Part shown: positions 1 to 11,420 of the stretch, one piece after another | Numbering within the stretch: the stretch's first letter is position 1 | Layout of the letters: every line of letters starts with the position of its first letter | DNA from: Sindora glabra | Lineage: Eukaryota > Streptophyta > Magnoliopsida > Fabales > Fabaceae | Direction: 5' to 3' | Length of the DNA: 64,000 bases | NCBI GenBank assembly: GCA_020226215.1 | Contig: CM035236.1 | Location: 58,075,809 to 58,139,808, forward strand | Position numbers and translations under genes: made by a program | The notes under the pieces: model-generated | What the model was told of the DNA's origin: nothing | Seen by the model: the letters and a program-made list of their open reading frames with translations, nothing else | Database searches by the model: none

Positions 1-527
1 GAATCGATTCTTAAAATTGTTCAAATAATTGAATTGATTTGAACTAAATTAAACCAATAAAAACCGGATTAAATTGACAAATCGATCCAATTCTAAAAAT
101 CATTTAGTTCTTTTTTTTTTGAATTATTTTTAAAAGTCCAATCCATAAATATGTTCTTTTAAAAAAATTATTATTAAACTAATAAAAAGTCATTTCTTAA
201 TTTGATAGTTTTTATTAATTTTATGATAATTTTATTTATTAAATTTATTTTTTAACATAAATTAAGATTTATATTTTGAGAGTAAGTATTTAATTTATTT
301 ATAAAATTTTATATAATTTATATAAATTTTTAATTATAATACTATCTTCTTTAATTATTAATTTAATCAATTAAACCAATTAAATCGTAAATAAATTTTT
401 TTTCCAATTTGATTTTTTAAAACATTGCATAAAAAATAACTTAGCCCACCAGGTGATGATTTCGGGCGGTTTGGGCCGTTAGTTCGGATATTGAGGGGCA
501 AAATTTTAGAAAAATAATATGTGCAAA
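1..527. other. AT-rich spacer, no gene
   Basis: AT-rich sequence with short repeated words built from AATTGA, AACCAAT and TTAAATTGA near both ends (about 1-110 and 350-420), which looks like decayed repeat DNA. A minus-strand open frame overlaps its right end and continues to 692, but it lies inside a dispersed repeat and shows no protein family I recognise. Nothing here supports a functional gene. Confidence 0.5.
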
Positions 528-722
528 ATAAGAATGATAAACCCACAAATTTTTATGTAAATTTCTTTCAATAAAGTAGTGGACCTTGCGGGAGACCCAA
601 GTTACAAGTATGAAAAAAAAATTTAGATAGCGAATACTGAACATTGAAGTTGGCGATATGCACATCAGCACTGTCTCTGGCAATTCAAACACACCCCATG
701 AAATAATTTAAATCAATTTTTT
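528..722 (-). repeat. Inverted repeat copy 1 (partner at 2460-2655)
   Basis: Read on the minus strand, this segment aligns with 2460-2655 read on the plus strand. Shared landmarks in order are an A-rich run followed by TTTAAATTA, then ATCGCC, AGTATTC, GGTAAC/TGTAAC and a nearly identical core, GTCCACTACTTTATTGAAAG. Identity by eye is roughly 70-75% over about 130-180 bases, with small indels. An 83-codon open frame on this strand is not open in the other copy, so it is probably not a real gene. The pair may be the long terminal inverted repeats of a roughly 2.1-kb DNA transposon (MULE-like) or two unrelated insertions of one repeat. Confidence 0.6.
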
Positions 723-1109
723 TTGTGATGTGTCAGTTAGCAATATTGATTATTTTCATTCATTATTTTTTAATTTTAAATTTTATTATATGTGATACAA
801 AGGGTAAAATAATTTATAAGCATTATTACATTTTTAAAAAAAATAAATAATTGCGTGACTGACTTTGAAATCAAAGAAATTATGCACTCATAAACATTTT
901 AAACAAAAAACTAATTTAATACATTAAAATTAATTTTGAAAGAGTATGATGTACAGGTAAAATTAATAAACAATTTAGTGAAATAATAATATTTGATGTT
1001 ATTTTAAAAAATTTATTTTTCAGTGTTCAATCAAACTGAAATTCAAACTCAATATATTATACGTATGTTAAATAATTTATTATTTTTTGAATAATAAGAA
1101 TAATTAACC

Positions 1110-1182
<73 letters not shown>

Positions 1183-2459
1183 ATGTCTTAAAATCAAAAT
1201 AAAAATGAACAATAAATAAAACATTTAAAAATCATAATATGCCACTAAAATTAAAAATTATTTGCTATATAACTTATTGTTCCAGTTATGAAAGGGAAGA
1301 TATATCATTCTTGTCCTTAACGCCCAAGCGCGAGACTTCTGTTCTACAATTTTAGTACACAGTGGTCACCGATCTAACTTATACCAATCAGGCTATCATG
1401 CTGATGCACGATCATTTACGCGCTTCAATAACTCTTAGAATCCTTTGCTTATACGTTTAACTTTTGTTTGAATCTTGCTTACCCTGTTTAGTCAACCTTC
1501 CGGACCAGTTTCTACACCAGAGACTTTCAGATGTGGACGGAAGATAATGGTGACATTTAGGAGGGTACAGGAGGGGATTTAAAAAATTTTTGTTAGTGGG
1601 AATAATATATATATATATATAATTAAAAAGTTTGGATATCTAAAAGAAATAACATCTTTTGTTGATTTTGAATTTCATTTTTATAAGTATTAGTATGTAT
1701 AATAAATCAAATTTTATGTATTTTTATCTTTTTGCTAAGAAGTAATTATTTTAATAAAAAGTAATTAGAATAAACTTTAAAGTAAAATAATTAAACTAAG
1801 AAGTAATTTTTATCTTGGTTTAAAGTAAAATTTTATTTTTTCTAAATGATATAAAATAAATTTATGAGGATAATATTATAGATACAATAACTACAACTAA
1901 TATATACGTGTGTGTGTGTAACTTTTTGCATGGGGTAATTGCCTCCATCACTAGTAAGTAGAACCGGTAGTAAATCATACTAGCTTTTATGATTCGATTC
2001 AAGTTTTAATTCAATAAATTAAGCTCACGAGATAAAGGAATAATATATAAGTTAAATTATTTGTTTTATAGTTTAAATGAGCTGAACTCGTAATAATAAT
2101 ATTAAATATAATCATTTATATTTTTTTATTATCCATTCTATTTTTCATTTAAAGACCTTACATCTATGTATTTAGTAGGTTCATCATTCTTATTGTTATT
2201 ATTCCACTAAAAATGATATATTTTTTATTAATTTTACTTGGACATCATACTCTTTCAGAATTAATTTTAATGAGCTATTTTTTTTTTGTTTAAAATGCTG
2301 ATATGAAATTGTTTCTCTAATTTCAAGGTTAGATCATGCATGCGACTATATTTTTAAGAATTTATAGTAATACTTATAATTTATTTAATCCTTAGTATTA
2401 CATGTAATAACATCTAAAATTAAAAAATAATGAATAAAAGTAATAGGTATCACTAACTA
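723..2459. other. Interior between the inverted repeats, no gene
   Basis: AT-rich sequence with no recognisable coding region. A patch at about 1290-1575 is visibly richer in G and C (it contains CCAAGCGCGAGAC and TTCCGGACCAG) than its surroundings, but both strands are broken by stops and I cannot place it in any family. A short GT run (tacgtgtgtgtgtgta) lies near 1905-1920. Confidence 0.4.
1113..1178. repeat. (AT)n microsatellite
   Basis: Uninterrupted alternating TA dinucleotides for about 66 bases, ending in TACACAATG. The tract is self-complementary, so it is prone to length polymorphism and to assembly or sequencing error. Confidence 0.97.
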
Positions 2460-2655
2460 TACACTACAAAAAAAATATTTAAATTAAGTGGGGTTCAAAT
2501 CTAGATATAAAGGAAAATAAAGTCCCGAAATACATCGCCTATTTTAATATTTAGTATTCACAATTTAAATATTTTTCACATTGGTAACTCAACTCTCCCT
2601 CAAAGTCCACTACTTTATTGAAAGAAAATTATATGAAAAAATGTAAGTGATAACT
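2460..2655 (+). repeat. Inverted repeat copy 2 (partner at 528-722)
   Basis: This is the plus-strand partner of 528-722. It opens with CACTACAAAAAAAA, which resembles a CACTA terminus, but the other copy reads CACATCACAAAAAAAA at the same place and no transposon body follows. The best conserved stretch is the core GTCCACTACTTTATTGAAAG around 2608-2627. Confidence 0.6.
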
Positions 2656-2784
2656 ATTACATTCTCCAATTTTATAATCAATATTATCAATTTCTTATTT
2701 TTGTATTTATTATATTTATAGATTCCTCCTTTTACTTGGAATGATAAAATATATAAAAAATAGTAAAGTAGCTTAATAAATCCT

Positions 2785-3000
2785 ACCTTAACAATGTCAA
2801 ATACATATCTACTAATAGGTTATATTCTTTCTTTTCACCATTTATGTTAGTCTTACTAGTAAAAAGATAGATAAATAATTATAATAAATATAAAAATAAG
2901 GAATTAATAATGCTAGTGATAAAATTTGAAGGATACAATAGTTATTACTATTGTAAAAGAGGGACTAAACATTGTGTTCACTAAAAAAATGTATAAGCAT
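2785..3000 (+). repeat. Dispersed repeat, copy 1 (copy 2 at 27961-28180)
   Basis: This segment aligns in the same orientation with 27961-28180. Shared blocks are AATACAT, TTTCTTTTCAC, ATTTATGTTAG/ATTTATTTTAG, GATAGATAAATAATTATAAT/GATGGACAAATAATTATAAT, AATAATGCTA, AAATTTG and GAGGGACTAA. No terminal structure or coding potential is visible in either copy, so the repeat class is unknown. Confidence 0.6.
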
Positions 3001-3539
3001 ACATATTTCATAATATATTGTATTTTGAAAATACTTAACATCATTGTATTCTAAAATTTAAATAATATATATTTTAATCAATAATACATTACTTCAATAT
3101 TTTTATAAAAATTTTAAATATTATCTTAAGTAAAAAAATTTTAAAAATAGATTAACTTTTATTTGTAGATTTATCATAAAAATGAAAATCAATGAGCAAA
3201 AATATAATAGATAATTTTTTAATTTTACTTTTATAAATCAAATAATTAAGTAAATAACTTTTATTTTAAAATTTATTCTTTCAAACAATTTATCAATTTT
3301 ACTTTTATAAGTTAAATAATTAGATGTTATTCATCTTTTATTTGTGATTTCTAAATAAAGTTTATGATTATTTATAGATAAATCAATAAATTTATGAGTA
3401 TCAATTAAAGAATTGAAAATTTCATAACATATCATCTTTTAGAATCTAGTTGTAGTTGAAATGTAATTTTATATTTCAAGATAAATTATCATTTATATTA
3501 TATTAATTTTTTTCCAAAGGGAAGGATTAAACATTAAGA

Positions 3540-4035
3540 GTTCAAATTACAAGAAATAAATCTAGGAAAATAAAAAAGAGACACATTATCTCTAAGCAAA
3601 AGAAAAATACCAATAGGAGTGTTATAATACAAAATGATGGTGGCTTGCTTCTTTTTCCCTAGATTAACAAGAAAATTATCACATCAATTGTCTTCTTAGT
3701 AGATATGATGGATGATGCCATTGGAAATTTACTTCAAATGGGTCCTATAGGCATTAAGCAAAGGAATAATAAAAGCATTGCTTTAATTCATATTTGTTAC
3801 CATCTCAATAACTATCATAACATCAAGCTCAACATAAAGATGGGTTATTTTAAGCTCAATAACAAGTTTTAGGCTGTTAAGCCTATAGTTTAGCTAGAAT
3901 GTTAAAAAAGTATCTGAGACCTTTAAAGAAGCAGTTAATCCATGTACCACATTGATCACTTATCAAACCTCCAACTTTAGCTAGTCCTAGATTACCATGC
4001 ACAAAACCATCTATATTTAAGGTGTACTATCCCTC
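3540..4035 (-). pseudogene. LINE RNase H domain relic
   Basis: The domain would degrade the RNA strand of the RNA-DNA hybrid. The minus strand reads TLNIDGFVHGNLGLAKVGG, then LISDQCGTWINCF, matching the plant LINE RNase H start (KLNTDGS..GNPG.AG.GG.IRD..G.W). Further on come IELKITHLYVELDVMIVIEM and, near the C terminus, YNTPIGIFLLLRDN, which match later blocks of the same domain. The first catalytic aspartate (in NIDG) is visible. Several in-frame stops separate the blocks. The end near 3540 lies only about 30 bases from the A-run, so the 3' UTR is very short or deleted. Confidence 0.82.
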
Positions 4036-4424
4036 TTAGGAAGTTGTCCATTTAATCAAAGATAAGATGAGTCTTTCAATTTCTCCAAATGACAATTTAC
4101 CCATAGAGATTAGAGTCTTAATATATTTAGTAAGGATTTATTGTATGAGCTTTTCAAGGATGGTAGATTTCTATTAGACAATTAAATTTTCATCTATGAT
4201 TTTATTCTTAAAAAGCCAAACACACCAAAGCTTGTGAAAAATATAAAGCATTAAGGAAGACTAATAGAAAGAGATTTGTTACAACATCTATAATTCAGTT
4301 TAATCCACCTTTTAACTTTGAAGGAAAATGATTAAATAATCTTATTAGGAAGTTTAAGTTTCTGCCAGATAGTGCTAATATAAGGAAAATCTCTAAAAAA
4401 AATTAAAGTGGCTTTCTTTTTTTT

Positions 4425-4560
4425 TTTTTATAACAAAGATAGCAAGAAGCATTAACATTAAGTCCTTTACACCTTAACATAACTTCAGTTTGGACACTTT
4501 CTTCCATTAAGAGCAAAATAAGCATTTGGTTCTTTAAGGGAACTAGAAGCCTCCAAATCC
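4425..4560 (-). pseudogene. LINE zf-RVT-like segment
   Basis: The minus strand reads EESVQTEVMLRCKGLNVNAS followed by CYLCYK, which matches the cysteine-bearing linker of plant LINE ORF2 (typically L..R.......CP.C....E) between RT and RNase H. The segment is short and interrupted. Its identity depends on its position between the RT and RNase H pieces of the same relic. Confidence 0.65.
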
Positions 4561-5439
4561 ATTAATAATCTTCAAAGTCTTGATCACTTTTTGAGTTAAT
4601 ACATCTTCTAATTAAAGAACAAGTGTTAGTTGAACCAAAGTTACTCTCTTTAGAAGAACTTTAGATAAGCATGTCATGATAGGTAGGATTGAGATTAATT
4701 GGAATAGCATGAATGGTAAAGAGCACCTCTTTGTTAAAGAAGCTAGACAAAGCAAAGAGATTCTAGTCACTTAGTGGTAAGATAAAGTTAGTAACTTTCC
4801 AAGCATCTTGTCCTAAATTTAGAAGGTCTATGAAGCAATTCCTTGTAGATCCAAGACTGATCTAGTTGTCAAATAAAAAATTTGATGCTGTTACCATTAG
4901 AAAGGAGCCATCTTAAACCAAGACTAATGTAAATGCTAGCCTTCCTTATACCTTTCTAGGTAGGGGAGGCTCTTGATCTTGGTTTTTCTCTATTATATAT
5001 ATATATATTATAAAGATAACAAGCATAAGGTTTTCTATTATCATAAAGAAATCTCCAACCTAGCTTTCTGAGAAAAGTTAAATTTCTAACATGCACTTAT
5101 TGAATACCGAGATCACATTCCTTGACAGGTCTAATAATTTTCTCCCAAGCCATAAAATGCATTTTTCTTTCCTCAAATGTAGTACCTCAAAGAAAATTTC
5201 TTGAAATTTGATTAGTTTATTTGCAAACACCCTTGGGAATTAGAGAACATTGCATAATATGAGTTGATATACTCTGAAGAATAGACTTAACTAAAACACA
5301 TCTATGAGCCAAGTTCAAAATTTTTTTACTTCTAGTCAAATAACTTAGAATTTAACTTGTTTAAAATATAATGTAAAGAATATTTTCTAATGCTAGAGTG
5401 AAATAGAAAACCTAGATAATTCCTTAAGTTATTAGTGCC

Positions 5440-6020
5440 TTTAAAATTAAGTAATTAAATAATATCTTTCTATTTTAATAAGTAGTGTTAGGAGAAAAAA
5501 GGGTTTTGGATTTTGAATGTTCATTTTTAAGCCAAAAACATTATAAAACTTCTCCAAAATATTTTCAATTTTTAAGGCATTACCTATGCTAGCTTGAGCA
5601 ATAAGGACAATATTGTTAGCAAAAAAGAAATGAGAGAATGTAAGACCACCTTTAGAAATAACAACAGGTTTCCATAGGCCTTCATTAATAGCACATTGAA
5701 TAAGAAACCCTAAAAACTTCATGCACAAAATGAAAATGTAAGGGGAAAAAGGATCTCCTTGCCCGATGCATCTAGAAGGATGAAAGGGATCCATTTTTTC
5801 ACCATTATAGAGATAAAAGTAATGGTTATAAAATTCATTATTAGAGTTTTCAAATGAGTAGGAAACTTATAGAGCTTAAGCATATAATTAATAAAACCCT
5901 ATTAAAAGCTTTTTTCAAGATCACTTTTGATTATCATTATGCCATCTTTGCTTTTCTTATGCTTGAAAGTATAAAAGATTTTTTGGGCTAAGATAATGTT
6001 GTTTGAAATTTGCCTCTTAC
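5440..6020 (-). pseudogene. LINE reverse transcriptase fragment
   Basis: The domain would copy LINE RNA into DNA at the nicked target site. Reading down the minus strand one sees NNIILAQKIFYTFKHKKSKD, then SDLEKSF (the family has LDMEKAYD), then after two stops GFINYMLKL, NGEKMDPFHPSRCIGQGDPF (family G.RQGDPLSPYLF) and FSHFFFANNIVLIAQA. The last should be the catalytic F/YADD box; here it reads FANN, so both metal-binding aspartates are replaced. The longest open stretch is the 115-codon frame at 5447-5794. The RNase H and zf-RVT segments follow downstream on the same strand. Family assignment is secure; function is excluded. Confidence 0.9.
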
Positions 6021-6025
6021 ATTAA

Positions 6026-6707
6026 ATATGCTCATAATACATGAGTAATAGTACAATAATGCTAAATTTAACTATTTATATTTTTTATTCTATATTATTA
6101 AGTTGCTAAAATTAAGAAGTATTTTAAATTATTAAAATATTAATAAAATATTATTATAACTAAGTTGATGAGCTAGGTTGAGTTGCTCGTAAGTTCAATT
6201 TGGTTGAGTTGAGTTAAGATCAAGTTAATTTAGCTTAGCTTGGCTCATTATTAGCACTATAATCAATGTAAATTAACCCTAGGAGTGGTGAAAAAGGAGA
6301 AATCTAGGTCTCAGCCTCTTAAAGTCTTAGAATCTTTATATTTATATACTAATTTTTTAATGATACTACCTTTTTTTTATTCTCACTCTTTCATTTATAC
6401 ACAAAATGTACTCTAACCCCACATTCTTTATTAAAAAGCATGATAAATTTATGTTTAATTTGGACATGAGTATAGCTTTTTTTGTGGGTAAAAGTTCTAA
6501 CTCACTAATGATAACATGAAATTAAAGATTTAAAATGTGAAAAATTACAATTGATATAAAAGAATAACAATGAATGTGAGTCAAATTTTTCTTGAAATAA
6601 ACATTACAATTGTAACAATGTAACTATATCATATGATGTATGATGTAATTTAGATTCTTAGAATATCTAAGTTGACATGAACAAATTAAAAAATTGACTT
6701 CTTTTTT
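6026..6707. other. AT-rich spacer
   Basis: No coding region is visible. Around 6155-6250 there is a degenerate run of GAGCT/GAGTT/TTGGCTCA words, a low-complexity pattern common in plant intergenic DNA. I cannot assign it to an element. Confidence 0.4.
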
Positions 6708-7196
6708 CATCAAATTAATACAAATCCTCAATTTTGATGTTTTAATGGTATTTAAGATAATTTTCATGCATTTTAACTAATTCATTTTATCAAGTGAGAT
6801 AAATTAAAATTCACAAAATTACTAGTTTTATCCTTAAAATTGTAAAGTATTAACAAAATGAACCATGAATTATTAAATAAACAATCTTGTCCTTGAATAA
6901 TAGTCTTATGGACAAATTCATCCTTCCATATAAATATTTAGGAATGAAATTATCTATATGAATCTATATGAAGGAATGAAATTATTTGCATAAACTATTA
7001 TTCAAGGATAAAATTAGCCATTTAATATAATTCAGGAATTGTTTCATCAGTAGTTTACAATTTCAAGGATGAAATTTGTAATTTTTTTATTAAAATACAA
7101 TTTCAAAAATGCTAATATGCATTTGGTATTTAATAAATACCACATCAATTTGTAACTAATGTCTAAGTGAGGACATTATGTATTAAGTTTTGATGT
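6708..7196. mobile_element. Large fold-back MITE, about 490 bp
   Basis: The segment is one long imperfect palindrome centred near 6952. The left arm runs inward through CATCAAATTAATACAAATCC, GGTATTTA, ATGCATTTTAACTA, AAAATTACTAGTTTTATCC, AAAATTGTAAAGTA and CCTTGAATAATAGTCTTATG. The reverse complement of the right arm runs through CATCAAAACTTAATACATAA, GGTATTTA, ATGCATATTAG, AAATTACAAATTTCATCC, GAAATTGTAAACTA and CCTTGAATAATAGTTTATGC. The arms are about 240 bases each around a short centre containing ATCTATATG. There is no coding potential, which fits a fold-back or MITE family. The target-site duplication is unclear, so the superfamily is undetermined. Confidence 0.8.
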
Positions 7197-8477
7197 TGAA
7201 AAAGTACTATAATATTGATTTTTGTATATAAAAAATTAACATAATTTCTTTTAGAAAAATATAACTTGGTAAAATAAGCTATCAATTATTATCTAAACAC
7301 TACTACAAATTTGGGATACAATCATATTAACATTGATTAAAGTAAAAAATCAACATATATAATGGTGTAATAGCATTTCTAAAAATACGAGTAAATTTTT
7401 ATATTAGCTATAATTAATAACTAATGTTGGAAAATAATAATATATTTTCTATGTTGGTTATTAATGAATTAGCATCTAACAGGAGCTTTATAGTTAGCTT
7501 AGAAAATGGGTTTAGAAAAAACATAACTTTCCATATCGATTATTTAAAAACCAATGTAAAAAATAAAGGCAAACCATTAGATTTAAAGATTATGCATAGA
7601 ATATTATATATCAATTTAATTATAACCAATATAAAAATATATAGACATCAATTGTTCATTAATAACTAATGTTGAATATGCAACACCAATATATCCTCTT
7701 CTCTATTTCTTATAACCATAATCAAACTTATAAGACAATTTGTTTTCCATTTTTTATGCTTTCCACTTCATTTTCTCTAGTATTTATCTAATGATTATAT
7801 GACATCTATCTTTTATCATCTTTGAGCATCTATTCTATATTATCTAAGGTATTTTCTTGATCTCTTATGCTTTATGAACATTTTATGTTTTGGTTATGTT
7901 CTTTAAGGTTAGATAGGCAGTATTATCATATATTGTTGAAAAGTTTTCATTTTATACTTTAAAATTACTCTTCAATCTTCATGAATATCATTTAGAAGTA
8001 TTATTTAACTTAGAAAGTTGATATACTAGAATACATGTCATATTTTGTGCTTATATTTTTTGAAAATACTATTTTTACTTAGATGCTACATTTTAGGAGT
8101 AACTTTCAATGTTAGTGTGGCTTTTTTGCTTAGATGCTATTTTTAAAATGTCAAATTTTTAACATAGAAAGTTAAGTACCCAAATAAATTTCTTATTTTG
8201 TGTTCATATTTTTGAAAATATTATTTTTTTATTTTACATTTTTAAGTGACTTTCTAGATTAATGTGACTCTATTACTTGAATGCTATTTTTGAAAATTTT
8301 AATTTGTTGTGAAAAAAGTTTTTGTCTAAGATCAAACTAAATGTGATAAAATGATTTGTAACCATTCTTTATTATTTAATTTATCACATATATGTGCTTA
8401 GAAAATTATCAAAATTTGTTTGGCGCATAAGTTAAATATTTATGTTGCTTTTGATATAATTCTTTATTAGAAATGAC

Positions 8478-10240
8478 ATGGATCCAACTAGTTTTAGTAA
8501 AGATGGTTATAAAAGGAAGTGAACTAAGGGTCCTACAATTGTGAGAGACATGATTTTCAAGCATACCAAAAAAAGAAGTTAAGAGTAAACTTCAAAAAGA
8601 AGGCTTAGACATGTGGCCTATGTGCAATAGAATTTAGTAGCTATATTGGTTGCTTGGCATGCACCTAAGTGCCTATTATTAATAAGAAATGACATTAAGT
8701 GCAACAAGGCATCAAGAACACCATCGAAAGGATATATCGGTAAGAAACCTTAATACTCATCTCCATTTTATTTTTTACATATGTATAACAATCTTTTTGG
8801 ATTACTCATCATGCTTATTATTCATATGTATGTTGCCTTACAAGCTACCTTTAGTATGCCCGAGGAATGCAAGGAATGCATCCTAAAGGTGATGGCAAAA
8901 GGTTAAAATATTTTAAGTATAATTTAGTAACAAACTACATCTTTACTAAAAGGAACAAGGGTGAAATTTTTTTTAAGAAATGTTACTAGATTGATTCTCA
9001 AATGTGGGAAAAATTTATGGAGATATGCCACTAGGAAGAGTTTCAAGTAAATGTGGCCATCTCAATACTATTATCTTTTTTCCACTATTAATAATGAAGA
9101 ATGTTTTCTCATTACTTGTTTTATTTTATTTTTTTTGTCAGAAGGCCAATGGTACAAGGAATAAGATGACCCAAGGTAAAAACATCTACAAGCATAAGTT
9201 GTCTTGAGGTGGGTACAAGAAGCTTAAGTAAGAGCTTATTAAAGAAAAAACTCAAGCAACTGAAAAGGCTGCTGATCAACCTGATGATCAAGCATCTACT
9301 TTTATCCTCTTTATACAATGATATAAGTTGTGGGTGAGATGCATGGTCAACAAGAAAGGCAAATTCATGATAAATAAGATTTAATAAGTTTTCCAATGAA
9401 CACCAAGTGATGATATTGTTTTATTTTTCTAATACAAAGTGTGTTATTCAATTATCAACATATGACTAATCATGTTTGATTATATTATGCTAGAATAAAC
9501 TTATATAGCAAGCCAACGAGCCATTTAGGAGCTAGAAAAGAGGATGGATATCTTGACTACTACCCTAAGAACTTAGGAGCTCCATAAAATTATTAAGGGT
9601 GTTACATGATTAATGGGCCTTAAAGCCTGTTTCAAGGAGCTTCAAAATATCCTCAGACTAAAGGGCTATCTAATAAAGATATCAAGGAGCTAAGCACGAA
9701 AGTCATAGTTGAAGTGATAGAGAAAGTGAAAGGAGATGTTATAGAAAAGGTAAAGGTTATCATAAGCAAAAAGCAAGACATTAATCACCATCTTAGGGGA
9801 AAATGAGGTATAAAGAGTAACTCCTATGCCATAGTAAGGTATCTACTGCTCCATTAACCCCAATGCCTTTGACTAATTATGATAAGTAAATTTTTGTCAT
9901 CTTACTACTTGTTGTTAAGTACTTTTTAATAATATTGTAGTTTTACATTGATGCTGATCAATTAGATTATTTTTCATTGCAAGGTGGATGTAGACATTTA
10001 CTTTTGGTTGCAAGGCCTCTGTTAGGCAAGTAGTGATAGGTATGATTTTTCTAAATAGTGTGCTCTAAACCCTTGCATTGCTAAATGATCAATGTATGTT
10101 CATGGTAGTCATTATCAAGGAAGACATGATTAAGTTGCCATTATTAATCAATAAGGTAAATATAGTGATCTAAATAGTTGGCGCCTACCAAACTTGGATG
10201 AAAGCCTCGATTACATTGTCCGTAAAAGTGAGGTTTTCTA
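8478..10240 (+). pseudogene. CACTA second-protein relic: Ptta/En-Spm domain
   Basis: This resembles the plant transposase Ptta/En/Spm family (Transposase_24), the second protein of many CACTA elements, thought to bind subterminal repeats. The reading starts MDPTSFSKDGYKRK, then (frame-shifted) AIEFSSYIG, FSMPEECKECILKVMAKG (family F.vPEE.RkyvLk..GK), QMWEKFMEICH, EEFQVN, KANGTRNKMTQGK (family NkanR.k.....G.k) and CMVNKKGKFM. Further on, VVIIKEDMIKLPLLINKVNI resembles the later LLP.P block. The gap between EFSSYIG and FSMPEEC may contain an intron. Many stops make this a pseudogene. The Ulp1-like segment continues downstream on the same strand, as usual for this fused protein type. Confidence 0.75.
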
Positions 10241-10489
10241 TCACAAGGTTTCTCATAACTTTAAGTTTCTTATTTATAGTTAAATAAAATATTATCTAAC
10301 ATGTATAATCCTAATACTTTTTTCCAATCCATTTTTAGTATCATAGTGGAAGGAAATGATTAAGCGGTCGCTAAAGGTGGACATAGATAAAGATGGCAAT
10401 TCCAAAGAATTGAAAACTTTGATAGCTCATCCTTAGTAAAAAAAATAGAAGTTGGAAAATATTAACAGGAGCTCTGATCCACTACAAAT

Positions 10490-11420
10490 GTGATGCATAA
10501 CTTAGGTATCATACTATTACATATAAGATTCAGCGTTACAGCATATAAATATAACATTTTCCTATCCAAGAATCTCATTTTGCATCTTTTGAGTATGGAG
10601 GAGCTAGATATTACTTATATACAAACTTGGATCAACTACATTTATCTTACACCCTTAAGTTTTCCTTATTTTTATATACATGTTAAACATTATGAAGTAG
10701 AGATCAAGTATTTTAAAAATGATATGTACTTGCATTATATTATTAAAGATATAGAATTAGGTTCCTATTTCAATTTTCTAGATACATACCTTACTTAGGA
10801 AGTGGGGAACTCATTGGGAAAATGTTACATGTACATAAATCCATATCAACAAAGAGGAAATGATATTGTTACATGGCACCATACCACAAAAGGTATGTTA
10901 GTGCAAAGATGATTACTTCATTTTTTATTATATTTTCTTCTCAGTTATCTTATTTTGATATTGATAATGTTATAGAGGTCACTAAATGCTACGTAATCTA
11001 TCTAAAGGACAAGATAACGAAATATTTTAACTTGCTAGGACATGAACCACACATAGGTTGGAAGGTTGTACCCAATGAATCCATGAAGATACATTACATG
11101 CTAGGTAATACTAACAAGTAAAGTGTTGTCTATTGGTTTCAAGCGAAGGTAATGTTCTTATACTTGTTGGGTACTTAATATAGTGATCCATCACCATTAC
11201 ATGAAATAAACACTCTTAAGTTAGTTTGTTACAATGCCATAGACAACAAAGCAACATTAGGTGTAACTACTTCATGATGAAATACATGGTAGACACAATC
11301 AAGTATATTAAGAAGGATGAAAGGTCCAATAAGGTAATTCATTTAAATTTCAATTGGGTAGACATTTTTGGAAAATGTGTAATTTTATTTTCTTATCGAG
11401 CTTTATATGTAAACATGTAA
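10490..11420 (+). pseudogene. Ulp1-like (C48) cysteine protease relic of the CACTA protein
   Basis: This resembles the C-terminal Ulp1/SUMO-protease-type domain carried by many plant CACTA proteins; its role in transposition is not settled. The plus strand reads SMEELDITYIQTWINYIYL (family M.ELni..iQ.fmmYLy), then MAPYHKRY where the family has FLAPYN.G.HW, then after a frame change CHRQQSNIRCNYFMMKYMVD, matching C..Q....ECGYYVM.YM.D. The cysteine of CNYFMM sits at the usual catalytic cysteine. The histidine-tryptophan of the GHHW box is lost, so the enzyme would be inactive even without stops. Three separate open stretches (10490-10798, 10873-11121, 11226-11420) carry the pieces. Confidence 0.75.

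Larger units (their letters stand above)
3506..6025 (-). mobile_element. 5'-truncated LINE (non-LTR retrotransposon)
   Basis: A plant L1-type LINE relic read on the minus strand. The usual 3' half of LINE ORF2 is present in order: reverse transcriptase (about 6020-5440), zf-RVT-like cysteine segment (about 4560-4425) and RNase H (about 4035-3540). A short A-run on the minus strand at 3508-3514 (TTTTTTT on plus) fits the poly(A) tail. Homology begins inside the RT domain near a motif reading QISNNIILAQKI, so the endonuclease part and ORF1 are missing, as expected from incomplete reverse transcription. Many stops and frameshifts show that it is long dead. I could not define target-site duplications. 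Confidence 0.88.

Noticed and set aside
441..692. 83-codon minus-strand open frame as a small protein gene
   Set aside because: It lies within a dispersed inverted repeat whose other copy (2460-2655) is not open in the same frame, and no known family is recognisable.
2463..2480. CACTACAAAAAAAA as the start of another CACTA transposon
   Set aside because: No subterminal repeats, transposase or matching end follow, and the homologous inverted copy reads CACATCACAAAAAAAA, so it is part of the dispersed repeat.
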